Shown: positions 7,670 to 15,650, numbered from the stretch's first letter. The stretch: DNA of 64,000 nucleotides from Streptomyces antnestii (GCF_004005495.1 NZ_RZYA01000002.1:62001-126000), one strand, 5' to 3'. A program made the numbers and translations. The notes: a model not told the origin generated them from the letters alone.

Positions 7670-8689
7670 ATGGCGCGCATCGCTTATCTGGTCTCGAGCG
7701 CGAGGGAGATCGAGCTCGCCGACGGCAGCCGTCATCCCACGGGCTACTTCGCCGAAGAAGCCGTGAAGCCTTACGAACGGTTCACCGCCGCCGGTGCCGA
7801 GGTGGTCGTGCTGACTCCCGACGGCCGTCCGCCGTTCGCCGACCCGTACGGGCTGGAGCACTTCTTTCACTATCCCGAGGAGGACCAGGACTTCTTCGCT
7901 TCGGTCATCCGGACCTTCCACCATGATCCGGACGACATCCGGGTGACCCTGCACCAGACGACCGAACTGGATCTCGTCGCGGCGCGGCGGATCGTCGCCC
8001 GGTTGACGGCGCGCGGCGGCGCTCCGGCCGAAGGGCACGCCTTGGTGAGCAAGGCCGCCAAGATCGCCTGGCAGGAGGATCGTCGGCTGGGTGAGGTGAT
8101 GGTCTCCGAAGGACTCGACGGCGGGCTGTCCGCCGGTGAGATCCAGGCTGCCGTCGACGAGCTGGACGAAGCCGCACGGCAGCTGGCCGCCGAACGGAAA
8201 GCGCGGTTGGACGCCATTCCCGGCTTCCTCGAGCCGGTCTCGCTCGCGTCGCTGAGCGACGAGGAACTGGCGCGGTTCGATGCGGTGTTCACCCCCGGCG
8301 GGCACGGCCCCATGGTCGACCTCGCCGACAACCCCGACGTGCGCCGGCTCCTGACGGTGCTGCACGGGAAGCAGGCCCCGATCGCCTCACTGTGCCACGG
8401 GCCGGCCGTCCTGCTGTCCGCACCCGACCGCGCAGACGGGCAGTGGCTGTTCGATGGCTACCGCCTCACCTGTTTCACCGACGAGGAGGAGGACCAGACG
8501 GTGCCCGGCAAGCGGGGGCTGCCCTGGTACGTCGACACCGCACTGAAGAACGCCGGCGCGGTGTTCGACGACGGCCCTTCGGCGTGGGTCTCGCACGTGG
8601 TCGTCGACCGGAATCTGATCACCGGCCAGAACCCGGCGTCCACCGAGGCGACCGCGGACGCGCTGCTGAAGGCGGTGTCGCTGCGGTGA
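7670..8689 (+). CDS. DJ-1/PfpI family protein with a large insertion
   Basis: A 339-residue DJ-1/PfpI protein, paralogous to the 240-residue protein encoded divergently. Shared landmarks are DGSRHPTGYFAEE at the N-terminus, FTPGGHGPMVDL, the SLCHGPAVLL nucleophile elbow and LITGQNPASTEA near the end. About 90 extra residues between the second strand and the GGHGP motif (about 60-175) contain a charged, probably helical segment (AVDELDEAARQLAAERKARL). The ATG follows an almost perfect ribosome site, GGAGGTGAT. It is the first gene of the rightward island operon. The reaction is unknown; aldehyde detoxification or a small-molecule hydratase role is possible. Confidence 0.87.
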   Translation: MARIAYLVSSAREIELADGSRHPTGYFAEEAVKPYERFTAAGAEVVVLTPDGRPPFADPYGLEHFFHYPEEDQDFFASVIRTFHHDPDDIRVTLHQTTELDLVAARRIVARLTARGGAPAEGHALVSKAAKIAWQEDRRLGEVMVSEGLDGGLSAGEIQAAVDELDEAARQLAAERKARLDAIPGFLEPVSLASLSDEELARFDAVFTPGGHGPMVDLADNPDVRRLLTVLHGKQAPIASLCHGPAVLLSAPDRADGQWLFDGYRLTCFTDEEEDQTVPGKRGLPWYVDTALKNAGAVFDDGPSAWVSHVVVDRNLITGQNPASTEATADALLKAVSLR

Positions 8690-8742
8690 AGCTGTTCACC
8701 CGCCGGGCCGCGCGCCCCGAGGAGGAAGAGGAGCAGGAACCG

Positions 8743-9192
8743 ATGACGACTGCCACCACCACGACCATGACTCCAGCTCGGACGGTGACCGCGTTCCTCA
8801 CCGCGTTCGGGCAGGGCGATGTCGCGACCGCACTGTCCGTCGTGGACGAGTCGGTGCGCGTGAACCTGTACGCGACCGGTCTGCGCGGAGCCGGGAAGGC
8901 CGAGCTGGGCCAGTTCCTGGTGGACACCGCGACGGCTTTCCCCGATCTACGGCTGACCGTCCGCCGCACGATCGAGGCGGGGCCCGTCGTCACGGTCGAG
9001 CTCAAGTTCGAAGGCACGCAGGCGGCCGACTACCTGGGTGCGATCAACCAGGAGAAGCACCTCGACGTGGACCAGGCCTGGCGGTTCACCGTCGAAGGCG
9101 ATCGCATCGCCGGAGTGGATGCCTACTGGTGCCAGAACCAGCTGTACCGGCGCCTCGCGGTGAAGCGCCTCGACCAGATCTCGCTCGTCTGA
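8743..9192 (+). CDS. NTF2-like (SnoaL/ester-cyclase type) protein
   Basis: A 149-residue cone-shaped alpha+beta (NTF2-like) protein. Features are TVTAFLTAFGQGDVATALSV (first helix), a central VTVELKFEGTQ strand and RIAGVDAYWCQNQLYRRL at the end. Families with this fold include SnoaL-like cyclases, limonene-epoxide hydrolases and small binding proteins. ATG at 8743 has AGGA upstream; a GTG at 8686 overlapping the preceding stop would add 19 charged residues and cannot be excluded. It is followed 12 bases later by a paralogue. In this island it could hydrate or isomerise the monooxygenase product, but that is inference. Confidence 0.82.
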   Translation: MTTATTTTMTPARTVTAFLTAFGQGDVATALSVVDESVRVNLYATGLRGAGKAELGQFLVDTATAFPDLRLTVRRTIEAGPVVTVELKFEGTQAADYLGAINQEKHLDVDQAWRFTVEGDRIAGVDAYWCQNQLYRRLAVKRLDQISLV

Positions 9193-9204
9193 GGGGTGGA
9201 ACCG

Positions 9205-9678
9205 ATGATCACGACCGAATCCCGGCCCACCGCCGCGGCCTCCGAGGCTCTGGTGCGCGCGTTCTTCGACGCCTACCGCCGGCAGGACGTCGACACCATG
9301 ACCGACCTGTGTTCCGACAACGCCGATTTCTCGTACGTGCCTTACGAAGTATGGGGCAAGCAGCGGGTGTTGCGCGGCGACGGCAAGGTCAAGACCGTCG
9401 GCAAGACCATCTGGACCGGGCTGGTCAACTCGTTCCCCGACCTGACCAACACCGTGCACACGGTGGACGCCAACGACGCCGGCGACGTGGTGGTGACCTG
9501 CGACATCGGCGGCACGCAGCAACTGGCGTGGGGGCTCGCCGAACCACGCGGCAAGGGCTTCTCCGAACCGCACCTGTTCGTGTTCCACGTGGACGACGCC
9601 GGTGAGATCGACCGCATCAGCGCCTACTGGGACGGCGCCGGCATCAACCGGCAGCTCGGCCACCTCGAAGTCGACTGA
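9205..9678 (+). CDS. NTF2-like (SnoaL-type) protein, second copy
   Basis: A 157-residue NTF2-like protein, distantly similar to the preceding one: ASEALVRAFFDAYRRQDVD at the start, a middle VVVTCDIGGTQQL strand, and RISAYWDGAGINRQLGHLE at the end. The adjacent pair may form a heterodimer or two successive enzymes. ATG at 9205 follows GAGGGG; the GTG three codons earlier is less likely. It lies 17 bases before the monooxygenase alpha-subunit gene, in the same operon. The catalytic Asp-Arg-Asp set of limonene-epoxide hydrolases is not obvious, so the reaction is left open. Confidence 0.82.
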   Translation: MITTESRPTAAASEALVRAFFDAYRRQDVDTMTDLCSDNADFSYVPYEVWGKQRVLRGDGKVKTVGKTIWTGLVNSFPDLTNTVHTVDANDAGDVVVTCDIGGTQQLAWGLAEPRGKGFSEPHLFVFHVDDAGEIDRISAYWDGAGINRQLGHLEVD

Positions 9679-9695
9679 GAAGGGAAGCAGCACCG

Positions 9696-11234
9696 ATGGC
9701 TCTGCTGAAGCGTGAAGAATGGCAGCAGTACGTCCGCGACGTGAACTGGACCTACAGCTACGTCGACGACGAGGCGGTCTACCCGGAGTGGCACAGCGGC
9801 ACCGGCAAGGTCCCGCGCAGTGCATGGCTCACGTGGGAAGAGGACTACAAGGTCACTTATCCCGAGTATGTGGCGACCCAGCGGGACAAGGAGTCCTCCG
9901 CTTACGCCGTGAAGGCGGCGCTGCAGCGCTCGACGACGTTCGACCACCTCGACGAGGGCTGGAAGTCGTCCACCAAGATGCACTTCGGCGGCGTGGCGCT
10001 CGTCGAGTACGCGGCGGTGCTGGGCGAGCTGAAGATGGCCCGCTTCGGGCTCAACGCCGCGTGGCGCAACATGGCCACTTTCGGCCAGCTGGACGAGCTG
10101 CGGCACGCGCAGATCACCACCTTCTTCGGGCACGAGTTCGTGAAGAAGGACCCGCAGTACGACTGGACCCAGAAGACGTTCCACATGGACAACTGGGTGC
10201 CGATCTCGTTGCGGAACCTGTTCGACGGCATGATGATCGCGCCGAACGTGGTCGACTTGGCGATCGCGCTGCCGTTCACCTTCGAGACCGGCTTCACCAA
10301 CCTGCAGTTCGTCGCGCTCTCGGCCGACGCGCTGGAGGCCGGCGACGTGAACTTCGCCAACATGATCTCTTCGATCCAGACCGACGAGGCCCGCCACTCA
10401 CAGCAGGGCGGCCCCACGATGGAGATCCTCGTCGAGCACGATCCGGTGCGCGCCCAGTGGATCATCGACAAGAACTTCTGGGGCTCGGCCCGCGCGTTCG
10501 CCGCGCTCACCGGCCCGGCGATGGACTACTACACCCCGCTCGAACACCGGAAGCAGTCCTACCGGGAGTTCATGGAGGAATGGATCATCGACCAGTTCGT
10601 GCACACGATCGAGGACTACGGCTTGAAGAAGCCGTGGTTCTGGGACGAGTTCATGCGCGGCCTGGACACCTGGCACCACGGGCTGCACATGGGCCTGTGG
10701 TTCTGGCGCCCGACGCTGTGGTGGCGCCCGAAGGCCGCAGTCAGCAAGGACGAGCGCGACTGGCTGCGCGAGAAGTACCCGAACTGGGAAACGGTCTACG
10801 GCGACAAGTGGGACGTGATCATCGACAACATCAACAACAACAATGTCGAGGCCACGCTCCCCGAGACGCTGCCGTGGCTGTGCAGCATGTGCAACCTGCC
10901 CTGCTGCAACGCGGTGCAGGCCCGCAACGGCCGCTGGCGCGTGCCGGAGTGGTCCCTGACCTATGACGGCAAGACCTTCCAGTTCTGCAGCAACGCCTGC
11001 CGGCAGATCTGGTGGAAGGACCGGGACAACGTCAACCACGAGACGCTGATCGACCGGTTCCTCGCCGGGCAGATCCAGCCGATGGACGTCGGCGGGATTC
11101 TCACGCACATGGGCCTCACGCCCGAGGTGATGGGCGACGACCCGGACTACGAGGCGTGGACCAAGGACTACGCCGGCCGTCCCGCGACGGGCATCGCGGC
11201 GGTGGCCGCGCCGGCCGGACAGGAGGGTGCGTGA
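9696..11234 (+). CDS. Soluble diiron monooxygenase hydroxylase alpha subunit (TmoA-like)
   Basis: A 512-residue hydroxylase large subunit of the toluene-4-monooxygenase group. All six carboxylate-histidine diiron ligands are at the same residue numbers as in TmoA: Glu104, Glu134, His137, Glu197, Glu231, His234, with Thr201 also kept. The pocket differs from TmoA: Val100 and Val103 replace Ile100 and Gly103, while Ala107, Phe196 and Phe205 are conserved. The C-terminal part carries Cys396, Cys399, Cys403, Cys404, Cys431 and Cys435 (CSMCNLPCC and FCSNAC), a YHS-type metal site that TmoA lacks but that phenol-hydroxylase large subunits have. It inserts one oxygen atom into a hydrocarbon using electrons from the Rieske protein. 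Substrate unknown. Confidence 0.93.
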   Translation: MALLKREEWQQYVRDVNWTYSYVDDEAVYPEWHSGTGKVPRSAWLTWEEDYKVTYPEYVATQRDKESSAYAVKAALQRSTTFDHLDEGWKSSTKMHFGGVALVEYAAVLGELKMARFGLNAAWRNMATFGQLDELRHAQITTFFGHEFVKKDPQYDWTQKTFHMDNWVPISLRNLFDGMMIAPNVVDLAIALPFTFETGFTNLQFVALSADALEAGDVNFANMISSIQTDEARHSQQGGPTMEILVEHDPVRAQWIIDKNFWGSARAFAALTGPAMDYYTPLEHRKQSYREFMEEWIIDQFVHTIEDYGLKKPWFWDEFMRGLDTWHHGLHMGLWFWRPTLWWRPKAAVSKDERDWLREKYPNWETVYGDKWDVIIDNINNNNVEATLPETLPWLCSMCNLPCCNAVQARNGRWRVPEWSLTYDGKTFQFCSNACRQIWWKDRDNVNHETLIDRFLAGQIQPMDVGGILTHMGLTPEVMGDDPDYEAWTKDYAGRPATGIAAVAAPAGQEGA

Positions 11235-11536
11235 TGACCGGCACGGTCGAGCTGGGGGTCGAGGACCAGGCGCCGCAACCGGTGCCGCTGAACGCCGTCT
11301 TCGCCACGGACTTCGTGCAGATTCTGGTGCCGGTCACCACGGCCGACACGATGCGTGAGGTCGCCGCCGCGGTGGCGCACCACGCCGAGGGCAAGCGGGT
11401 ACGGGCCCAGCCTTACGAAAAGGTCGTGTTCCACCACGGCCGCCGGCTGCCACCGGAGATGACCGTGGCCGAGGCCGGGATCCAGCCGCTCGAGCACGTA
11501 CGAGTCGAGTACGACGTTCCGGAGGGAGCACAGTGA
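11234..11536 (+). CDS. Diiron monooxygenase gamma subunit (TmoB-like)
   Basis: A 100-residue ubiquitin-like subunit with the family pattern PLNAVFATDFVQILVPV, TMREVAAAVAHH and LPPEMTVAEAGIQPLEHVRV, the last close to the DMTIAESGLNPTEVIDV end of TmoB. It completes the alpha-beta-gamma hydroxylase. Its ATG overlaps the alpha-subunit stop by one base (TGATG), giving strict translational coupling. The N-terminus is about 15 residues longer than in TmoB. Confidence 0.9.
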   Translation: MTGTVELGVEDQAPQPVPLNAVFATDFVQILVPVTTADTMREVAAAVAHHAEGKRVRAQPYEKVVFHHGRRLPPEMTVAEAGIQPLEHVRVEYDVPEGAQ

Positions 11537-11850
11537 AGAATCCGGTGGGCCCGGTCCTGCGGATGGGCGACGAGGTGGAGCAGGTCATCGCTGCCATCGA
11601 GGACGACAACCCGGGCATGGAGATCGAGGTCATCGACCGAGGCTCGTACGTGCGAGTCCAGGGCGAGGAGCGCATCGTGCTGACGCGGGACACCCTGCGG
11701 GAGTACCTCGGCCACGAGTTCGAGATCCACACGCTCGGAGCGATGATGTCGAGTTTCGTCGGCCGCGTCATCACGACGAGCGACGCGATCGTATGGGAAC
11801 GCATCTCGGCCCGGCGTGAGGCGCCGGCCGGGGAAGGAGTGCCGGCATGA
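11533..11850 (+). CDS. Monooxygenase effector (coupling) protein (TmoD-like)
   Basis: A 105-residue cofactorless effector protein: NPVGPVLRMGDEVEQVI, DDNPGMEIEVIDRGSYVRV and LTRDTLREYLGHEFEI follow the TmoD sequence closely. It docks on the hydroxylase and tunes substrate access and oxygen activation. The GTG start overlaps the gamma-subunit stop (GTGA). In classical tmo operons the ferredoxin gene precedes this gene; here the ferredoxin gene lies two genes downstream. Confidence 0.92.
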   Translation: MKNPVGPVLRMGDEVEQVIAAIEDDNPGMEIEVIDRGSYVRVQGEERIVLTRDTLREYLGHEFEIHTLGAMMSSFVGRVITTSDAIVWERISARREAPAGEGVPA

Positions 11851-12905
11851 CCACCGCCCAGCCGCGCAGGAGCCGGCCGCACAAGACGTTCAGCGCCTTC
11901 GGCGACATCCGCCGGATGCCCTCGGACTACGAGGTCGTCACGCACGCCCAGAACTGGACGATGCGCAAGAACCGCACGAGCGCCTTCGAGCAGAACCCCT
12001 CGTCTCCGCCCAACCTGTGGTTCCTGACCTACCGCGACCACTCGCCGCTGCAGGTCGAGGACTGGGACGCCTTCCGCGACCCGGACGCGTTGACCTACCG
12101 CACTTACGTCGGGCTGCAGGCGGAGGCAGAGACCAAGACCGGCGGAGTGCTGGAGCAGTACGCGGAGGCCGGTGCGGACGCGACGCTGAGCCCCGGCCAG
12201 GTCTCCCTGCTGACCAAGGTCTTCACGCCGTCGAGGTACCTGCTGCACGGCATGCAGCAGGTGGAGGCCTACCTCGGGTACCTGGCGCCCACGTCGTACG
12301 TCACCAACACCGCGGGTTTCGCCACGGCCGACTGTCTGCGGCGCGTGACACTCGTCGCCTACCGCACCCGGGAGCTGGAGCTGGCGCACCCTGGGGCCGG
12401 AGCCGGCTCCGCCGACCGCGGGGTGTGGGAACGCCACGAAGCATGGCAGCCCGCGCGGAAGGCGATCGAGAAGGCCCTCATCGCCTACGACTGGGGCGAG
12501 GCGTTCACCGCGCTCAACCTGGTGCTCGCCCCAACGCTCGACGACGTGCTGCTGCGCCAGTTCAAGGAGGTGTCGCGCGACAACGGCGACCAGGAGTCCT
12601 GGCTGCTCTCGTCGTACCTCGAAGAGGACAGCGACCGGCGAGCACGGTGGAGCGGCGCGCTGGCGCGATTCACCCTGGAGCACCGTCCGGAGAACGAAGC
12701 GGTGCTGCGCCGGTGGATCGACCGGTGGGCCCCGATCGCCGACGCCGCGGCAGCCGGCCTCGGCACCCTGCTGGAGACGCTGCCCGAGCGAGGTCGCAGC
12801 GCGCGGGAGGTCGAGTCCGGCGCCCGTGCGAAACGGGAGGAGTTCCTCAGCGGGATCTTCTCGGGGGCGGACGTGAGCACCGGGAAGGAGCGTGCAGGAC
12901 GGTGA
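11847..12905 (+). CDS. Diiron monooxygenase hydroxylase beta subunit (TmoE-like)
   Basis: A 352-residue hydroxylase beta subunit, ferritin-like but without iron ligands. Landmarks are the N-terminal PHKTFSAFGDIRRMPSDYEVV, the LTYRDHSPLQVEDWDAFRDP and LTYRTYVGLQ segments, and the helical AFTALNLVLAPTLDDVLLRQF. Length and order match TmoE. The ATG overlaps the end of the effector gene by four bases. It forms the hydroxylase dimer of trimers with the alpha and gamma proteins. Confidence 0.92.
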   Translation: MTTAQPRRSRPHKTFSAFGDIRRMPSDYEVVTHAQNWTMRKNRTSAFEQNPSSPPNLWFLTYRDHSPLQVEDWDAFRDPDALTYRTYVGLQAEAETKTGGVLEQYAEAGADATLSPGQVSLLTKVFTPSRYLLHGMQQVEAYLGYLAPTSYVTNTAGFATADCLRRVTLVAYRTRELELAHPGAGAGSADRGVWERHEAWQPARKAIEKALIAYDWGEAFTALNLVLAPTLDDVLLRQFKEVSRDNGDQESWLLSSYLEEDSDRRARWSGALARFTLEHRPENEAVLRRWIDRWAPIADAAAAGLGTLLETLPERGRSAREVESGARAKREEFLSGIFSGADVSTGKERAGR

Positions 12906-13228
12906 ACGGCACGGTGACCGGACAGTGGCGGGCGACGCTGCACATCGACGAGCTCTGGGAAGGGGAGATGGAGGGCGTCGAGGTCGGCGGGGAGAAAGTG
13001 CTGCTGATCAATGTGGACGGTGAGGTGCGCGCCTATCGCAACCGGTGCCCGCACCAGGCGTGGGCGCTCGACGAAGGTGACTTCGACGGCCAGACGCTCA
13101 CCTGCGTCCGGCACATGTGGGTGTTCGACGCCCGTAGCGGCACCGGGGTCAACCCGGACAACTGCCGGCTGAACTCGTTTCCGTGCAAGGTGGACGAGGA
13201 CGGCACGATCCTGGTGGACGTCGGATGA
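12902..13228 (+). CDS. Rieske-type [2Fe-2S] ferredoxin (TmoC-like)
   Basis: A 108-residue Rieske ferredoxin with both cluster-binding motifs: Cys49-Pro-His51 (RNRCPHQAWALDEG) and Cys68-x2-His71 (LTCVRHMWVFDA). It passes electrons from the reductase to the diiron hydroxylase. The GTG start overlaps the beta-subunit stop. Placement after the beta gene instead of between gamma and effector is a rearrangement relative to tmoABCDEF and isoABCDEF operons. Confidence 0.93.
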   Translation: MNGTVTGQWRATLHIDELWEGEMEGVEVGGEKVLLINVDGEVRAYRNRCPHQAWALDEGDFDGQTLTCVRHMWVFDARSGTGVNPDNCRLNSFPCKVDEDGTILVDVG

Positions 13229-14463
13229 GCACCCGCAGATGCGTGCTCGTGGGAGGAGGGGTGGCGGCCGCGTCGGCCGCCACCGCCCTCCGCAGGCGCG
13301 GCTACGACGGTGAGGTCGTCCTGGTCGGCGACGAGCCGATAGCGCCGTACGAGCGGCCGCCGCTGTCGAAAGACTTCCTCCTCGGAGGCACGCAGCTACC
13401 GGATCTTCATCCGCAGGCACCCGGGTGGTACGAGACCGAGCAGGTCGAACTGCGGCTGGGTACCCGGGTGACGGCCGTCGACGCCGGCGCGCGGAGCGTC
13501 ACTCTGTCCACGGGGGACCGGCTGGGTTACGACGACCTCGTCCTCGCCACCGGGGTGCGGGCGCGCCGGCTCCCGGGGTTCGACGGGGACGGCGTGCACT
13601 ACCTGCGCACCGCGGCCGACGCGACGCGGCTGCGCGAAGAGCTTGCCGCGGCCGACCGGATCGCCGTCCTGGGCGCCGGTTTCGTCGGCTGTGAAGTGGC
13701 CGCCGCGGCGGCTTCGCTCGGCAAGCAGGTCACCGTGTTCGAACCGGCACCGGTTCCGCTGGCCCGGGCGCTCGGCGAGGCGATCGGCACAGTGCTGATG
13801 GACATCCACCGTGAGCACCGAGTCGAGATCCGGGCGGGGGAGCACGTGACGAGCTTCGAACGCGGGTCCGGCGGGTTCGTGCTCACCACCGGCAGGGGCG
13901 AGCGCATCGAGGCCGATGTGATCGTGGTGGGCGTCGGCTCGCTGCCGAACGTGGAGCTGGCCGAAGCGGCCGGTCTGGCCGTCGACGGCGGGATCGTGGT
14001 CGACGCGTACGGGCGGACGTCGGCTCCGCACGTGTATGCGGCGGGCGACGCCGTCATCCAGCACCACCCCCGCTACGGCGAGCCCATTCGGGTGGAGCAC
14101 CACGACACGGCGGTGCGCCAGGGTGCGCATGTCGCGGCCACCGTGGCGGGCGAGCCGGAGCCGTTCGAGGAGGCGCACTGGTTCTGGTCCGACCAGTACG
14201 AGCACAGTCTCCAGTCCACCGGCCGCATGGGTGCGCTCGACACCGTGGTGCTCCGGGGGAGCCTGGCCGAGCGAAGCTTCTCCGCCTTTTCCCTGGTGGA
14301 CGGGCGCATCCAGGGCGTGATCTCACTCAACCGGCCCCGCGACGTGCTCGAAGTCCGCCGGGTGCTGTTCACCCCGCACGAGGTCACGGCCGAGCAGCTC
14401 ACGGACGAGTCCGTGCCGCTCAAGCGATTGTTCCCGCGCGCGAAGCCCGTCCGCGCGCGCTGA
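13225..14463 (+). CDS. FAD-dependent NADH:ferredoxin reductase (BphA4/rubredoxin-reductase type)
   Basis: A 412-residue flavoprotein with an FAD-binding CVLVGGGVAAASAATAL motif at the start, a second Rossmann motif for NADH (IAVLGAGFVGCEVAAAAASLG, near residue 150), the VYAAGDAV FAD motif and a C-terminal reductase domain (EEAHWFWSDQYEHSLQS). This is the ONFR type used by Rieske dioxygenases and cytochrome P450s. It is not the TmoF type, which fuses a plant-type ferredoxin to an FNR module. The ATG overlaps the ferredoxin stop, so this unusual reductase is an integral member of the operon. Confidence 0.93.
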   Translation: MSTRRCVLVGGGVAAASAATALRRRGYDGEVVLVGDEPIAPYERPPLSKDFLLGGTQLPDLHPQAPGWYETEQVELRLGTRVTAVDAGARSVTLSTGDRLGYDDLVLATGVRARRLPGFDGDGVHYLRTAADATRLREELAAADRIAVLGAGFVGCEVAAAAASLGKQVTVFEPAPVPLARALGEAIGTVLMDIHREHRVEIRAGEHVTSFERGSGGFVLTTGRGERIEADVIVVGVGSLPNVELAEAAGLAVDGGIVVDAYGRTSAPHVYAAGDAVIQHHPRYGEPIRVEHHDTAVRQGAHVAATVAGEPEPFEEAHWFWSDQYEHSLQSTGRMGALDTVVLRGSLAERSFSAFSLVDGRIQGVISLNRPRDVLEVRRVLFTPHEVTAEQLTDESVPLKRLFPRAKPVRAR

Positions 14464-14501
14464 TTCCGTTCGGTGAGCCCCCGGGAGACAGGGAGAAGGA
14501 C

Positions 14502-15248
14502 ATGACGACGCTGGCCGTCCTTGAGACAGTTCAGAACCAGGCCCGAGTACCGGCGGAGGAGGCGCGTTCGGCGCTGGCGAAGGTCCGTGGTCTCCGGGCC
14601 GGCGAAGCGCTGGCGAAGCTGCGCCTCGGTCCCGGCCGCACGTGCGAGCCGGTGGCTCGCGTGCTCGACCGTGCCCTCGTCGAAGCGGCGGACGCCGGGC
14701 TCGGTGCCGATCAGCTGGTGGTGGCGGGTGGCAGCGCCGAGCCGGCCGAGCCGATCGTCAGGGTCCGCCGGAAGGCCCACGGCAAGGCCGACTGGATTTC
14801 GAGCCCGACCGCCGACGTCCGGGTCGAGCTGCAGCCGCTCGGTGTGTGGGAAACGCAGACGTGCGAGACCGTCGTGCGGCCCGCCGAGCCGGAGCCGCTC
14901 CTCGCCGTTCCCGCCTCGGGGGAGCCGGGAGCGCGGGCGGCCGAGGTCCGTGAGGCGCTGAAGGACGTGCTCGACCCCGACCTCGGCGTGAACGTGGTCG
15001 ATCTCGGTTTCGTCCGCCGCGTCGAGGTCGACGAGCACGGGTTCGCCGTACTGACGATGACGCTGACCTCACCGGCGTGTCCGCTCACCGGAGTCATGGA
15101 GGACCAGATCCGCACCCTGTTGTCGGTGGAGACCTCGCCGGTCACCGGCTTCCGGGTCGAGTGGGTGTGGCTGCCGACGTGGCGCCCCGCCGACATCAGC
15201 GAGGAAGGCCGCGAGCAGCTCCGAGCGATCGGTTTCACTCGATTCTGA
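14502..15248 (+). CDS. Ribosomal L22-like domain fused to MIP18/DUF59 iron-sulfur assembly domain
   Basis: A 248-residue two-domain protein. Residues about 15-112 resemble ribosomal protein uL22 along its length: ALAKVRGLRAGEALAKLRLG, then VLDRALVEAADAGLGADQL, then VRVRRKAHGKADWI and TADVRVEL, matching L22's RxR-K-GRADxI...THI-V-L pattern. Residues about 145-248 are a MIP18/DUF59 (PaaD/SufT-like) domain with VLDPDLGVNVVDLGFVRRV and TSPACPL (Cys193), ending WRPADISEEGREQL. MIP18 proteins help insert Fe-S or diiron centres. The gene follows the reductase by 38 bases, so a maturation role for the hydroxylase or Rieske protein is likely. What the L22-like part binds is unknown. Confidence 0.85.
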   Translation: MTTLAVLETVQNQARVPAEEARSALAKVRGLRAGEALAKLRLGPGRTCEPVARVLDRALVEAADAGLGADQLVVAGGSAEPAEPIVRVRRKAHGKADWISSPTADVRVELQPLGVWETQTCETVVRPAEPEPLLAVPASGEPGARAAEVREALKDVLDPDLGVNVVDLGFVRRVEVDEHGFAVLTMTLTSPACPLTGVMEDQIRTLLSVETSPVTGFRVEWVWLPTWRPADISEEGREQLRAIGFTRF

Positions 15249-15296
15249 TCGAAAGTCAAGATGACCAAAAGTCAAACAGACGAAGGAAGGCACAAG

Positions 15297-15587
15297 ATGG
15301 CCTATGTAGTGCTCGCAACGTGGATCGCCAAGCCCGGTGAAGCCGACGCGATCCGGAAGATCCTCGAAACAGTGACCCCGGGCAACCGGGGCGAAAAGAA
15401 GGTGCTGGCTTTCCAGGCCCACGTCAGCAAGGACGATCCGAACACCTTTGTCCTCTACGAGAAGTACACCGACGCTTCCGGCTACGCCGATCACCGCGAG
15501 ACCGAGGCCTTCAAGACCCACGTGCTCGGCGACGCGATTCCGCGCCTCGCCGACCGGACGGTCCGGGAGTTCGAGACGATCGACTGA
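15297..15587 (+). CDS. YgiN-like antibiotic-biosynthesis-monooxygenase (ABM) family protein
   Basis: A 96-residue dimeric alpha+beta-barrel (ABM) protein: YVVLATWIAKPGEADAIRKIL, then FQAHVSKDDPNTFVLYEKYTDA and YADHRETEAFKTHV are typical of YgiN and quinol or polyketide monooxygenases. These act without metal or flavin on electron-rich aromatics or bind small ligands. ATG at 15297 follows GAAGGAAGG. It is the last gene of the operon and is followed by a strong hairpin. A quinol-type substrate would suggest an aromatic product upstream, but this is inference. Confidence 0.88.
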   Translation: MAYVVLATWIAKPGEADAIRKILETVTPGNRGEKKVLAFQAHVSKDDPNTFVLYEKYTDASGYADHRETEAFKTHVLGDAIPRLADRTVREFETID

Positions 15588-15602
15588 CCGGAGTCGGACG
15601 AC

Positions 15603-15650
15603 CTGCCGTCGAGAGCATTTCGCGAGTACGCTCTCAACCCTCGACGGCAG
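15603..15650 (+). terminator. Operon-end terminator hairpin
   Basis: 11-bp perfect arms CTGCCGTCGAG (15603-15613) and CTCGACGGCAG (15640-15650), with a further AGAG/CTCT match inside. It lies 15 bases after the last island enzyme gene and before the second AraC gene. Confidence 0.72.

Noticed and set aside
8743..9678. Calling the NTF2-like pair epoxide hydrolases
   Set aside because: The fold fits, but the Asp-Arg-Asp catalytic set of limonene-epoxide hydrolases is not evident, so only the fold is claimed.
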